This document shows positions 1 to 8,777 of a stretch of DNA of 64,000 nucleotides, piece after piece (position 1 is the stretch's first letter; every line of letters begins with the position of its first letter). Below the pieces are notes generated by a model, which saw nothing but the letters and a program-made list of their open reading frames with translations, made no database searches and had not been told where the DNA came from. The position numbers and the translations under genes were made by a program. The stretch is from Streptomyces lavendofoliae (GTDB lineage Bacteria; Actinomycetota; Actinomycetes; Streptomycetales; Streptomycetaceae), in NCBI RefSeq assembly GCF_014649735.1, contig NZ_BMTP01000017.1, positions 1 to 64,000 on the forward strand, read 5' to 3'.

Positions 1-136
1 CGGAGGCGAGGTAGATGAAGAATTCGGTCGTCTTCAGAGCCGACTTCGTCTCGGTCGACAGGCGACGGGGACGGTGCCCGACAGGGCCGGTGCCAGCAGG
101 ATCGTTGGGGTTGCCGGCCGGGGTCCCGAGGTTCAT
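1..136 (-). CDS. Small membrane protein, N-terminal part (runs off left edge)
   Basis: The gene reads leftward out of the window, so only about 45 N-terminal residues are seen. They start MNLGTPAGNPND, pass a basic stretch RPRRLSTETKSALKTTEFF, and enter a hydrophobic segment (IYLAS) at the edge. The block RLSTETKSALKTTEFF matches my memory of a small conserved Streptomyces integral membrane protein whose transmembrane part follows immediately. The ATG has GGATG about 7 bases upstream. A good promoter lies at 176-204, giving a short untranslated leader. Function unknown; the rest must be read in the neighbouring sequence. Confidence 0.72.
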   Translation of the reverse strand, partial: MNLGTPAGNPNDPAGTGPVGHRPRRLSTETKSALKTTEFFIYLAS

Positions 137-175
137 GGCGATGCATCCATCCAGTACGTGCGAAGCACTTCATGC

Positions 176-204
176 ACTCCACGAGGGCGGAAGCGCCGCG
201 TCAA
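176..204 (-). promoter_or_regulatory. Predicted sigma-70-type promoter of the left-edge gene
   Basis: On the minus strand TTGACG (199-204), a 17-base spacer and TGGAGT (176-181) match the Streptomyces TTGACN / TAGRRT consensus. The predicted start site is near 169, about 33 bases before the ATG at 136. Confidence 0.5.
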
Positions 205-673
205 GATCAACGCTCCCAGCCCCCGACTACCCCATGTCCGCCACGTAAACCGCGGATAAAGCGAGCCGGCGAACGCTCCACCACCACACCGTCAGCGACC
301 TCACCCTCGCAGTCCGAACCCAACACACCATCAGGTCTGCCGACCGTCCTCGCCCTCGTCCAGCTCCGGGCGCCCCCGCCGGGCGGAGGTACCGATCTTG
401 GGCGGTGGGTTCCGTACGCCCCGACCGAATCGGATGTCCGTGGCTTCAGTACCACGGGGCGACCGGATGAGCAGCGACGATGGGTGTGCGGCCGCCCGCT
501 GAGCGGGTGTCCACCAGTGGGCGCACGGTGCGCACAGAAGATCGGCGCCGGTGCGCCCTCGACGCCTCTTCAGCAGCGAGTGAGCCGCTGGACGGGAAGG
601 CGCTGGCGAGTGGTCGCGGGATCTGTACCCGGGACAGCGGCCCTGCAGGCCGGCCGGTCAACCGGTCACGGCA

Positions 674-710
674 CACGGAGCCCTTGGCGCTGAGCGCCGG
701 GGGCTCCGTG
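674..710. terminator. Strong inverted repeat in a gene-poor stretch
   Basis: CACGGAGCCC (674-683) pairs perfectly with GGGCTCCGTG (701-710), with a nested GGCGCT/AGCGCC inside. No T-tract follows. It looks like a GC-rich terminator. Apart from this hairpin and the promoter at 176-204, I see no convincing gene between 137 and 1201. A short reading at 713-784 (MHLAKQEAVQARELGRAYG...) could be the tail of a decayed gene, but it is too short to assign. Confidence 0.45.
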
Positions 711-988
711 AGATGCACCTGGCCAAGCAAGAGGCCGTGCAGGCGCGGGAGTTGGGCCGAGCATACGGGCTCGCCGTCGCCTGACAGCGCTGTCCGGAAC
801 CGTTTTCCGGGCCGGTGCGGCACCGCGACCGGCCCGGTTCGGCGGTTGCGCGATGAAGGCAGCACGTCAATATCACGCAACTCGATTCACTCGATCGGGG
901 AGTGCGTCCTGTCAGTTCTTTGACCTATCTCGGCCATTCACAGGGTGACGACTGATCGAATCGGTGCACAAGTAGGGCCTGTGGCATA

Positions 989-1007
989 CGCGGGGCAAGA
1001 CCCCGCG
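989..1007. repeat. Small hairpin upstream of the DUF11 gene
   Basis: CGCGGGG (989-995) and CCCCGCG (1001-1007) form a perfect 7-bp stem with a 5-base loop, about 195 bases upstream of the DUF11-protein start. It could be a terminator of leftover transcription or a regulatory hairpin; nothing in the sequence decides this. Confidence 0.3.
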
Positions 1008-1201
1008 AGTGGGGGTCCGTCATATGTCCCATGCGCATGCCCGTCAAACCGGCCCCGCAGCGATGACCGGAACGGTAGGTCGGTTCCTGTCGGCCGAGGC
1101 ATTGGACGTGCTGTCCTTCCGGGCCACCAGTAGCCCGCCTACCGTCCGCGTCTCCGGGGCCTGGTCGGCGGCGCGTCAAGCAGGACCGAAGGGGGAAGAC
1201 A

Positions 1202-3211
1202 GTGACCACTCCCACCCCGCTCCGTACAGCGCTCGTCAACGGCAGCTTCGAAGAACCCAGTGGCGTCGAACGCTGGGAACTCGTACCGGACGCCTCCCAG
1301 ACCCAGGCGCCACGGCGGGTGCCCGGCTGGCTGACCACCGCGCCCGACCACAGGATCGAACTGTGGCGGTCGGGCAACGCAGGCGTACCGGCTCCCGACG
1401 GGACGCAGTTCGCCGAGCTCAACGCCAACTCCGTGTCCACCCTGTACCAGGACCTGCCGACCACACCCGGCACGACGCTGTACTGGCGGCTGTATCACCG
1501 CGGGACCGCGGGCCAGGACACCATGGCACTGGACATCGGCGCGCCGGGAGCGGTGGTCGAGCAGCGGCGGTTCACCGACGGCAACACCGCCTGGGGCTAC
1601 TACGTGGGCACCTACACGGTGCCGGCCGGGCAGACGACGACCCGCTTCGCCCTGCGCTCGGTGGCGGCGGCCGGAGGCAACCCCCGGGTCGGCAATCTCG
1701 TGGACGGGGTCTTCTTCGGCACCGCGCCCCTGGTGGTGCTCACCAAGTCCGCGATCCCCGAGGGGCCGCTGGAGGTGGGGGACGTCATCACCTACCGCGT
1801 CACCGCCAGGAACGAGGGCGGCAGCGCGGCCGAGAACCTCGTCCTGACCGACGCCATCCCCGCCGGAACGACCTACCTGCCCGGGTCGCTGCGCATCGTC
1901 GAGGGCCCCAACACCGGTGCCAAGACCGACGAGGCGGGCGACGATCAGGCGTACTTCGACGCCCAGGACAACCGGGTCGTCTTCCGCCTCGGCAGCGGGG
2001 CGACCAGCGGGCAGGGAGGCAGCCTGCCCAGCACCGAGACCGTGCCCGAGGGCACCACCGCGGAGTACCGGGTCACCATCGACGAGGCCAGTGCCGGCGG
2101 ACGCGTCACCAACACCGCGACCGCCACCTACGAGAACCGCCTCGGTCCCACCCCCGAGCCGCTGACGGCCACGTCGAACGAGGCGGTGACCGAGGTCCGC
2201 GCGGCGGCCGACCTCAGGGTGGTCAAATCCGCCGACGCCACCACCGTCACCGTCGGCCAGACCGTCACCTACCGCATCACCATCCGCAACACCGGCCCCA
2301 ACCAGGCCACAGGCGCCACGGTCACCGACCGGCTGCCCGACAACCTCGCCTTCCTCTCCGCCGCCGCGACCGCCGGCTCCTACGACCCGGCAACCGGCCG
2401 CTGGACGGTCGGAGACCTGGCCGACGGCGCCACCGCCACTCTCACCCTCCGGGCCAAGGCCACCCAGGCCGGCCCCCTCACCAACACCGCCACCGCGGAC
2501 GCCGACGAGACCGACCCCCGCCCCGGGAACAACACCGACACCGTCACCATCTGCGTCGAGAACGCCAACTCCTGCGGCGCGGAATGCACCGTGGATCTCG
2601 ACCCCCGCACCTGCAACTCCCTCACCCAGACCCCTCAAGGGCTGCTGGCGCCCCGTACGGTCCTGTCCGGCATCGCCCCGGGCGGCACCGTCGGCCGCTC
2701 CCGGTCGATCGACATCGACGTCACCGACACCGGCGGCCGCAACTGCCCCGACACCTGGAGCATCGGCGCCCGCCTGTCCCCCATCAGCGGCGAAGTCCAC
2801 AACAGCTCCGAGGTCAACCTGCCGCGCACCGCCGCGTGGCGGCCCACCGGCGCGGCCGCGGTCCTGCCCGAAGCCGGGATCTACGAGGTCACCGCCACCG
2901 GCTGGGGACAGATCTGCGCCGTGGCCGGACCCCACACCAACCTGTGGGTCAGCCTCGGTCTGCGCATCGACGGGCAGGGCGTCATCGGCTCCGACCTCGT
3001 CGTCCAGCACCAGTTCACGATGAACACCGGCAGCAGCATGCAGGCCTGCGTCCTGGGCCAGGGCTCCGTCACCCGACGCGTACGCACCACCGGACGCATC
3101 GTCGTACGAGCCGTCGCCGCCCTCTCCGGCCCCGCGCCGACCGAGGACTCGGTGCTGCGCTACGCCCACATGAACAACGCACACCTGTTCTGGCACAAGA
3201 TCAGCGACTAG
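1202..3211 (+). CDS. DUF11-repeat protein without visible signal peptide
   Basis: 669 residues. The start is a GTG preceded by a purine-rich GGGGGAAGAC. Residues about 8-175 resemble the carbohydrate-binding-like modules of surface proteins (LVNGSFEEPSG, then FAELNANSVSTLYQ). Two DUF11 (Ig-like) repeats follow, at about 180-330 (VVLTKSAIPEGPLEVGD) and 337-440 (LRVVKSADATTVTVGQ). A Cys-containing C-terminal domain begins near 445 (CVENANSCGAEC). DUF11 proteins are usually secreted or wall-anchored, yet I see no signal peptide, no transmembrane segment and no LPXTG. It may use a non-Sec route or stay cytoplasmic. The 67-residue gene that follows after 11 bases is probably cotranscribed. Biological role unknown. 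Confidence 0.85.
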   Translation: MTTPTPLRTALVNGSFEEPSGVERWELVPDASQTQAPRRVPGWLTTAPDHRIELWRSGNAGVPAPDGTQFAELNANSVSTLYQDLPTTPGTTLYWRLYHRGTAGQDTMALDIGAPGAVVEQRRFTDGNTAWGYYVGTYTVPAGQTTTRFALRSVAAAGGNPRVGNLVDGVFFGTAPLVVLTKSAIPEGPLEVGDVITYRVTARNEGGSAAENLVLTDAIPAGTTYLPGSLRIVEGPNTGAKTDEAGDDQAYFDAQDNRVVFRLGSGATSGQGGSLPSTETVPEGTTAEYRVTIDEASAGGRVTNTATATYENRLGPTPEPLTATSNEAVTEVRAAADLRVVKSADATTVTVGQTVTYRITIRNTGPNQATGATVTDRLPDNLAFLSAAATAGSYDPATGRWTVGDLADGATATLTLRAKATQAGPLTNTATADADETDPRPGNNTDTVTICVENANSCGAECTVDLDPRTCNSLTQTPQGLLAPRTVLSGIAPGGTVGRSRSIDIDVTDTGGRNCPDTWSIGARLSPISGEVHNSSEVNLPRTAAWRPTGAAAVLPEAGIYEVTATGWGQICAVAGPHTNLWVSLGLRIDGQGVIGSDLVVQHQFTMNTGSSMQACVLGQGSVTRRVRTTGRIVVRAVAALSGPAPTEDSVLRYAHMNNAHLFWHKISD

Positions 3212-3222
3212 GGAGCCCGGAC

Positions 3223-3426
3223 ATGAGCGACAGCACCAGCCCGTCCAGCACGCAGCCGCGCTACTTCACCAAGCCCGGTGAAGGCGTCCAGATCGTCCAC
3301 AACCTCAAGGATCCCACTCCCTACACCGACCTCGGCTACGAAGAGGTCGACGAGGCCGCCTACCGGGCCACCCTGCCCGACCCGGACGAACCGCCCGTAC
3401 TCAGCGAGCCCTGCGCCAACGACTGA
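3223..3426 (+). CDS. Small acidic protein downstream of the DUF11 protein
   Basis: 67 residues, starting MSDSTSPSSTQPRYFTKPGE and rich in Asp, Glu and Pro, with one Cys near the C-terminus. The ATG lies 11 bases after the stop of the DUF11 gene with GGGAGCC just upstream, which argues for translational pairing. A terminator follows at 3487-3535, so the two genes form a bicistronic unit. I do not recognise a family. The pairing suggests a partner or chaperone of the DUF11 protein, which is inference only. Confidence 0.65.
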   Translation: MSDSTSPSSTQPRYFTKPGEGVQIVHNLKDPTPYTDLGYEEVDEAAYRATLPDPDEPPVLSEPCAND

Positions 3427-3486
3427 ACCCGCCGACGGCCGCACGGACACGCGACCGACACGGCCGGCACCGGCCAGGCCCCGACC

Positions 3487-3535
3487 GGCGGTGCCTCCCT
3501 GCCCGCGACCGCCGCGCGGGCCGGGAGGCACCGCC
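3487..3535. terminator. Terminator after the DUF11 pair
   Basis: GGCGGTGCCTCCC (3487-3499) and GGGAGGCACCGCC (3523-3535) form a perfect 13-bp stem 60 bases after the stop of the small acidic gene. It lies between this gene and the convergent secreted-protein gene and may serve both. Confidence 0.7.
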
Positions 3536-3651
3536 GTCCGGAAGCACCTCCGGCCCGGGAGCCAACGCCGGGCCGGCGCTCGACACCCCCGAGCAGGCAC
3601 GTGCTCGCCGGGCGGTCACGGTGCCGCCCGTCGAGCACCCGGCAGGTCACG

Positions 3652-3972
3652 TCACTGGACGAAGACGACCGACCAGCCCGCGGGCCGAGTGAGCGTCTGG
3701 CCGATACGCAGGTACTCGACGTGGTACCCGGGTTCGCACCCGGGTGCGTGGAAGACCCACGCCACCTTGTCCGTCCGGTTGCCGAAGGTGACGTCTCCCT
3801 TCGCCGGGTCGCTGGACATGCAGGTACGCGGCGCCGGATTGGTGTACGTCGTGGTCCGACCGGCCTGCGTCATGTACGCCGTGCCGGTGGCCGCGCTCGC
3901 GGACGTGGTCAGCCCCACGGTGAGCAGGCCGGCGGCGGCCAGCGTGCCGGCCGACATGAGGAGGTCGCGCAT
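3652..3972 (-). CDS. Small secreted protein
   Basis: 106 residues from the ATG at 3972, which has AAGGGGAA 5 bases upstream; this start gives a proper signal peptide, unlike longer readings. The N-terminus MRDLLMSAGTLAAAG has a hydrophobic core and an ASA cleavage site near residue 28 (TTSASAATG). The mature part of about 78 residues has two Cys (RTCMSSDP and APGCEPGY), probably one disulfide, and several aromatic residues. It is an exported protein of unknown function, typical of small Streptomyces extracellular proteins. It has no operon partner. Confidence 0.75.
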   Translation of the reverse strand: MRDLLMSAGTLAAAGLLTVGLTTSASAATGTAYMTQAGRTTTYTNPAPRTCMSSDPAKGDVTFGNRTDKVAWVFHAPGCEPGYHVEYLRIGQTLTRPAGWSVVFVQ

Positions 3973-4023
3973 CTGTTCCCCTTGCTGATCATTGGCGCCC
4001 TGTGGCGCCCGACCCCGGCCAGT

Positions 4024-4056
4024 AAAGCCCGTCAAGCCTGCCGGGTGACGGGCTTT
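4024..4056. terminator. Hairpin between phosphoketolase and the secreted-protein gene
   Basis: AAAGCCCGTCA (4024-4034) pairs perfectly with TGACGGGCTTT (4046-4056). On the minus strand it lies after the phosphoketolase stop (4229), so it is probably its terminator. A TTGACG sequence inside it could also be part of the secreted-protein promoter. Confidence 0.55.
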
Positions 4057-4228
4057 GCCCCGTCTGAGGGGCGGCGTATCGAGGCTTTCCGGAGGCGTGG
4101 GCTCACGCCGGTCGTACCGGCTTCACCATTCCTTCGTGGTGTCGTGCTGGCCTCGTACCGCTCGACGGCTTCCCGTCCTGCGCGGGGCAGGCGTCGGCGA
4201 ACCCGCCTTCACGGCCGGGCGGGGGCGT

Positions 4229-6610
4229 TCAGTCGGTCCACGCCCAGTCGGCGACTTCCGGCATGTCGGTGCCGTGTTCGCGGATGTAGGCGTGGTGGCG
4301 GGTGCGGGCGTCCTCCATCCGCTGCCGGACGACCGCGGCCTTCACCGCGAGGCCCGGGACGCGGTCGATGACGTCCATGACGAGCCGGTAGCGATCGAGG
4401 TCGTTGCGGACGACCATGTCGAAGGGCGTGGTGGTGGTACCCGTCTCCTTGTAGCCGCGGACGTGCAGGTTGCCGTGTCCGGTACGGCGGTAGGCGAGAC
4501 GGTGGATGAGCCAGGGGTAGCCGTGGTACGCGAAGACCACCGGCTTGTCGGGGGTGAACAGCGCGTCGTACTCGGCGTCGGTCATGCCGTGCGGGTGCTC
4601 CTCGTGCGGCATGAGCCGGGCCAGGTCCACCACGTTGACCACCCGCACCGCCAGGTCGGGCAGTTCGGCGCGCAGGAGGCTGACCGCCGCGAGGACCTCC
4701 TGGGTGGGGACGTCACCGGCGCACGCGAGGACCGCGTCGGGATCGCCCGCCTCGTCCTGTGTACCGGCCCAGTCCCAGATCCCGGCGCCGCGCGCGCAGT
4801 GGGCGCGCGCCTGGTCGAGGGAGAGCCAGTCGAACGTGGGCTGCTTGCCGGCCACCACGACGTTCACGTGGTCGCGGCTACGCAGCACGTGGTCGGCCAC
4901 CGACAGCAGGGTGTTGGCGTCCGGCGGCAGGTAGACCCGCACGACGTCGGGGCTCTTGTTGAGGACGTGGTCGACGAAGCCCGGGTCCTGGTGCGAGAAG
5001 CCGTTGTGGTCCTGGCGCCACACATGGGAGGTGAGCAGGTAGGTGAGCGAGGGGACGGGGGCCCGCCACGGCAGGGCACGGGACGTCTTCAGCCACTTGA
5101 TGTGCTGGTTGACCATGGAGTCGACGATGTGGACGAACGCCTCGTAGCAGGAGAACAGCCCGTGGCGGCCGGTCAGCAGGTACCCCTCCAGCCAGCCCTG
5201 GCACAGGTGCTCGGAGAGGATCTCCATGACCCGGCCGTGCCGGTCCAGGTGCTCGTCCGTGCCGAGGGTCCGCTCCTGCCACGCCTTGCCGGTCGCCCCG
5301 TAGACGGCCTGCAACCGGTTGGAGGCGGTCTCGTCCGGCCCCACCAGGCGGAAGTCGCGCCGCGCCGCGGTGTCCGCCATCACCTGTTCGAGGAGCTCGC
5401 CGAGCACCTGCGTGGGCTCGTGGCGGCCCGCGCCGGGCTTCTCCACGGGGACGGCGAAGCGCTCCAGAGGGGCGATCGGCAGGTCCCGCGTGAGGAGTCC
5501 CCCGTTGGCGTGCGGAGTCGCCCCGAGCCTGCGCTTCCCCTCCGGTACGCACTCCAGCACCCGGGGGCGGGGACGGCCCAGGTCGTCGAAGAGCTCTTCG
5601 GGGCGGTACGAGCGCAGCCACGCCTCCAGCTGCGCCAGGTGTCGCGGGTTCTCGCGGACGCCGGACAGGGGCACCTGGTGCGCGCGCCAGGTGCCCTCCA
5701 CCGGCTGTCCGTCCACCTCGGCGGGGCCCGTCCAGCCCTTGGGCGTCCGGAGGACGATCACCGGCCAGCGCGGCCGGCCGGTGACGCCGTGCTCGCGGGC
5801 GGCGCTCTGGACGGCGGCGATCCGGTCCAGGGCCCGGTCCATGGCGGCGGCCATCGCCCGGTGCACTTCGGCCGGGTCGTCACCGGACACGTGGAGGGGG
5901 TCGTGACCATAGCCGCGCAGCAGTTCGTCCAGCTCCTCGCGCGGCAGGCGCGACAGGACCGTCGGGTTGGCGATCTTGTAGCCGTTGAGGTGGAGCACGG
6001 GCAGCACGGCGCCGTCGTGGACGGGGTCGAGGAACTTGTTGGCGTGCCATGAGCCGGCGAGCGGGCCCGTCTCCGCCTCGCCGTCCCCGATGACGCAGGC
6101 CACCACCAGGTCCGGGTTGTCGAGCGCCGCGCCATGGGCGTGGGCGAGGGAGTAGCCGAGTTCGCCGCCCTCGTGGATCGAGCCGGGGGTCTCGGGGGCC
6201 ACGTGGCTCGGCACGCCGCCGGGGAAGGAGAACTGCCGGAAGAGCCGCTCCATGCCGCTGCCGTCCCTGGGCACGCCGGGGTAGACCTCGCTGTAGCTCC
6301 CCTCCAGCCACGAGTTGGCCAGCACCGCGGGTCCGCCGTGGCCGGGTCCCCAGACGCACAGCGCGTTCAGGTCCCGGGCCCTGATCACCCGGTTGAGATG
6401 GGTGTGCACCAGGTTGAGGCCGGGTGACGTACCCCAGTGGCCGAGCAGCCGGGGCTTGATGTGCTCGGGCCGCAGGGGTTCCCGCAGCAGGGGGTTGCGC
6501 ATCAAATAGATCTGGCCCACGGCGAGGTAGTTCGCGGCGCGCCAGTGGGCGTGCAGGGCGTCGAGCTCCTCCGCCGACAGGGTGGTGGGGGCGGCCTCGC
6601 CGTCGCTCAT
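4229..6610 (-). CDS. xfp: Xylulose-5-phosphate/fructose-6-phosphate phosphoketolase
   Basis: 793 residues, the normal length for the family. It is a thiamine-diphosphate enzyme that splits xylulose-5-phosphate or fructose-6-phosphate with phosphate into acetyl phosphate plus glyceraldehyde-3-phosphate or erythrose-4-phosphate. Visible signatures are GHWGTSPG near residue 57, WGPGHGGPAV near 87 and the cofactor motif GDGEAETGPLAG. The ATG at 6610 is chosen because GGAGAAG precedes it and the product begins at the usual point (MSDGEAAPTTLSAEELDALH); longer readings add unrelated sequence. It stands alone, with a degraded histidine kinase upstream. In actinobacteria this enzyme often sits in stress or dormancy regions, which would fit a DevS-like kinase remnant. 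Confidence 0.95.
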   Translation of the reverse strand: MSDGEAAPTTLSAEELDALHAHWRAANYLAVGQIYLMRNPLLREPLRPEHIKPRLLGHWGTSPGLNLVHTHLNRVIRARDLNALCVWGPGHGGPAVLANSWLEGSYSEVYPGVPRDGSGMERLFRQFSFPGGVPSHVAPETPGSIHEGGELGYSLAHAHGAALDNPDLVVACVIGDGEAETGPLAGSWHANKFLDPVHDGAVLPVLHLNGYKIANPTVLSRLPREELDELLRGYGHDPLHVSGDDPAEVHRAMAAAMDRALDRIAAVQSAAREHGVTGRPRWPVIVLRTPKGWTGPAEVDGQPVEGTWRAHQVPLSGVRENPRHLAQLEAWLRSYRPEELFDDLGRPRPRVLECVPEGKRRLGATPHANGGLLTRDLPIAPLERFAVPVEKPGAGRHEPTQVLGELLEQVMADTAARRDFRLVGPDETASNRLQAVYGATGKAWQERTLGTDEHLDRHGRVMEILSEHLCQGWLEGYLLTGRHGLFSCYEAFVHIVDSMVNQHIKWLKTSRALPWRAPVPSLTYLLTSHVWRQDHNGFSHQDPGFVDHVLNKSPDVVRVYLPPDANTLLSVADHVLRSRDHVNVVVAGKQPTFDWLSLDQARAHCARGAGIWDWAGTQDEAGDPDAVLACAGDVPTQEVLAAVSLLRAELPDLAVRVVNVVDLARLMPHEEHPHGMTDAEYDALFTPDKPVVFAYHGYPWLIHRLAYRRTGHGNLHVRGYKETGTTTTPFDMVVRNDLDRYRLVMDVIDRVPGLAVKAAVVRQRMEDARTRHHAYIREHGTDMPEVADWAWTD

Positions 6611-6822
6611 GAGCTTCTCCGTTTCGTGGACCGGACAGGGCAAGGATGCGTCGTGGCCGGGTGCGCCGCACGGTGGCGCCTCCGGGGTTCCGCCCGCCGC
6701 GCGGGACCGGCAGGGGCCGGTCGGCCCCACGCGCGGTCCATGAGGTCCGGGTTCCGGTCTGCCGGACGAACATGCGGCGCGGGGGAAGGATGTCCGGAAC
6801 CGGTGCCCGGGGGGTGCCGGGG

Positions 6823-7385
6823 TCAGACGCGCAGAGGGGCCCGCCACACGAGGCGGGTCCCGCTCCCCGCCGGTCCTTCGATCCCGAACGTGCCGCCGAC
6901 CGCACGTGCTCGCTCCCGCAGGTTGGCGAGGCCGCTGCGCCGGCCCGCCTCGGGGACGCCCACACCGTTGTCCGCCACCGTCAGGACGACCTCGTCGGTC
7001 GTGGCCCGCACGGTGACCTCCACCCGCGTGGCGCGCGCGTGGCGTGCCGCGTTGCTGAGCGCCTGCGTCAGTGCCGCCACCACGTGGTCGGCCACCTCGG
7101 CCGGCACGTCGGTGTCCAGCAGGCCCTCCCTGCTGAGCCTCGGCGGATGGCCCAGCGCCGGGGCGGCTTCCCCCACGGCCCGGGCGACCTGAGCGCGCAG
7201 GCTGGGTCCGGTGTCCTCACGCGTGCCCGGAGACCGAAGATCGTCGATCGGATGATCCTGATCGTCTCGTCGAGGTCGCCGACCGCCCGCTCGACCCGCT
7301 CGGCGGCCCCCTTGTGCTCGACCAGACGACGAGCTTCGCGGCGTACGCCCGGTCACCGCCGCCGGTAGCCATCAGGGCTGTCCCC
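6823..7385 (-). pseudogene. Remnant of a DevS-type sensor histidine kinase
   Basis: Residues readable from 7356 downwards form a GHKL ATPase domain, with N-box-like ALTQALSNAARHA and G-boxes VADNGVGVPEAG and SGLANLRERA, ending RAPLRV. Immediately upstream the expected dimerisation-helix end (VGDLDETIRIIRSTIFGLR) is legible, but in another frame (about 7223-7340), so a single-base-type frameshift lies near 7220. Farther up, pieces such as TALMATGGG lie in a third frame. The phospho-acceptor His helix and all GAF sensor domains are missing. The gene is therefore truncated and frameshifted, and is presumably non-functional. Confidence 0.75.
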
Positions 7386-7493
7386 GGCCCGGGGCGTTCG
7401 TGCCGGGCCGGGGGTGAGCCAGGAATACGGTGCGTGCGGGGGGGGCGGTGCGGGCGGGGGCGCGGTGCGGCGCCCCCCGTCTCCCGGCCGGTG

Positions 7494-8636
7494 TCAGCTC
7501 GCGAACGGTACCTGCGCCGGGTGCTCCGGCCGGGTGGTGCGCGGGTGGTGCCACAGGCCCTGTCCGGCCAGGCGGGGCAGCACTCCCTCACCGAACCAGT
7601 ACGCCTCCTCCAGGTGCGGATAGCCGGAGAGCACGAACTCGTCGATGCCGAGGGCGTGGTACTCCCGGATGCGCTCGGCGACCTCGTCGTGGCTGCCGAC
7701 CAGCGCGGTGCCCGCGCCGCCGCGTACGAGGCCGATGCCGGCCCACAGGTTGGGGTGGATCTCCAGGCCCTCGCGGCCCCCGCCGTGCAGGGCGAGCATG
7801 CGCCGCTGTCCCTCCGACTCGCTGCGGGCCAGCCCGGCCTGCACGGACCGCACCGTCTGCGGGTCGAAGCCCGCCAGCAGGCGGTCCGCCTCGGCCCATG
7901 CCTGTGCCGAGGTGTCGCGGGTGATGACGTGCAGGCGGATGCCGAAGCGGGGTGTGCGCCCCTCCTTCGCGGCCGACCGCCGGATCCAGGCCACCTTCTC
8001 GGCTACCTGGGCGGGCGGCTCGCCCCAGGTGAGGTACACGTCGGCGTGCCGGGCGGCGACCTCACCGGCCACGGGCGAGGAGCCGCCGAAGTAGATCTCC
8101 GGAACCGGGTCGGGGAGGCGGGCCAGCCGGGCCCCCTGGACGCGGAGGTGCTCCCCGGCCAGGTCGACGGTCCCGCCCGCCCACAGTTCCCTGACGATCA
8201 GCAGGAACTCGTCGGTGCGGCGGTAGCGGGCGTCCTTGTCGAGGAAGTCGCCGTAGGCGCGCTGTTCGTGGCTCTCGCCGCCCGTGACGACGTTGAGCAG
8301 GAGCCGTCCGCCGCTCTGCCGCTGGAAGGTGGCGGCCATCTGCGCGGCGAGGGTGGGCGAGACGGAGCCGGGGCGGAAGGCGACCAGGAACTTCAGGCGC
8401 TCGCTCTGCTGGGAGACCATCGCCGTGGTCAGCCAGGCGTCCTCGCACCAGGCACCGGTGGGGGTGAGCGCACCCACGAAGCCGAGGTCCTCGGCCGCGC
8501 GGGCGATCTGGCCCAGGTAGGCCACCGTCGGCGGCCGGTCCCGTCCGGACGCGGTGGCCGGGGTGCCGTGGCCACCGCCGACGACATGGCGGCTGTCGCC
8601 GTTGGTCGGGAGGAACCAGTGGAAGGTGAGGGACAC
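7494..8636 (-). CDS. SsuD-like FMNH2-dependent alkanesulfonate monooxygenase (LLM class)
   Basis: 380 residues, as in SsuD. It uses reduced flavin and O2 to release sulfite from alkanesulfonates. Matching regions are the start VSLTFHWFLPTNGDSR, GRLLLNVVTGGESHEQR, PEIYFGGSSPVAGEVAARHADVY and VGSHDEVAERIREYHALGI. The GTG at 8636 has GGAG 8 bases upstream; a longer reading from 8774 adds low-complexity sequence. It is the last gene of the leftward sulfur cluster, about 140 bases behind the SfnB-like gene, and would take FMNH2 from the reductase at 9968-10522. Substrate range is uncertain (alkanesulfonates versus methanesulfonate). Confidence 0.88.
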   Translation of the reverse strand: MSLTFHWFLPTNGDSRHVVGGGHGTPATASGRDRPPTVAYLGQIARAAEDLGFVGALTPTGAWCEDAWLTTAMVSQQSERLKFLVAFRPGSVSPTLAAQMAATFQRQSGGRLLLNVVTGGESHEQRAYGDFLDKDARYRRTDEFLLIVRELWAGGTVDLAGEHLRVQGARLARLPDPVPEIYFGGSSPVAGEVAARHADVYLTWGEPPAQVAEKVAWIRRSAAKEGRTPRFGIRLHVITRDTSAQAWAEADRLLAGFDPQTVRSVQAGLARSESEGQRRMLALHGGGREGLEIHPNLWAGIGLVRGGAGTALVGSHDEVAERIREYHALGIDEFVLSGYPHLEEAYWFGEGVLPRLAGQGLWHHPRTTRPEHPAQVPFAS

Positions 8637-8777
8637 GTGAGGTCTCCGATCTGAGGGTCCGCCGCCCGCTGGTCGCCGGCCGCCGGGGGGAGGTGTGCGG
8701 GCCGGGCCGGGGCGGGGAGTGCCGGCGTCCGCCCGACGGGCGGGGCCGCGGGCCGGGCGGGACCGCGCGGACACGAA

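Noticed and set aside
713..784. A 23-residue open frame (MHLAKQEAVQARELGRAYG...)
   Set aside because: No ribosome binding site and no homology I can recognise; kept only as a comment on the gene-poor region.
1139..3196. A 685-codon antisense frame over the DUF11 gene
   Set aside because: Low-complexity Gly/Val/Asp content and no start signal; shadow of the DUF11 coding strand.
1009..3222. A long frame overlapping the DUF11 gene and reading into the small acidic gene
   Set aside because: The upstream part is Arg/His/Pro-rich shadow sequence; only the last 67 codons, with their own ATG and ribosome binding site, look real.
4055..6052. A 665-codon open frame opposite phosphoketolase
   Set aside because: It is antisense to a clear full-length enzyme and has GC-rich composition typical of shadow frames (Val/Gly/His/Arg rich, no domain).
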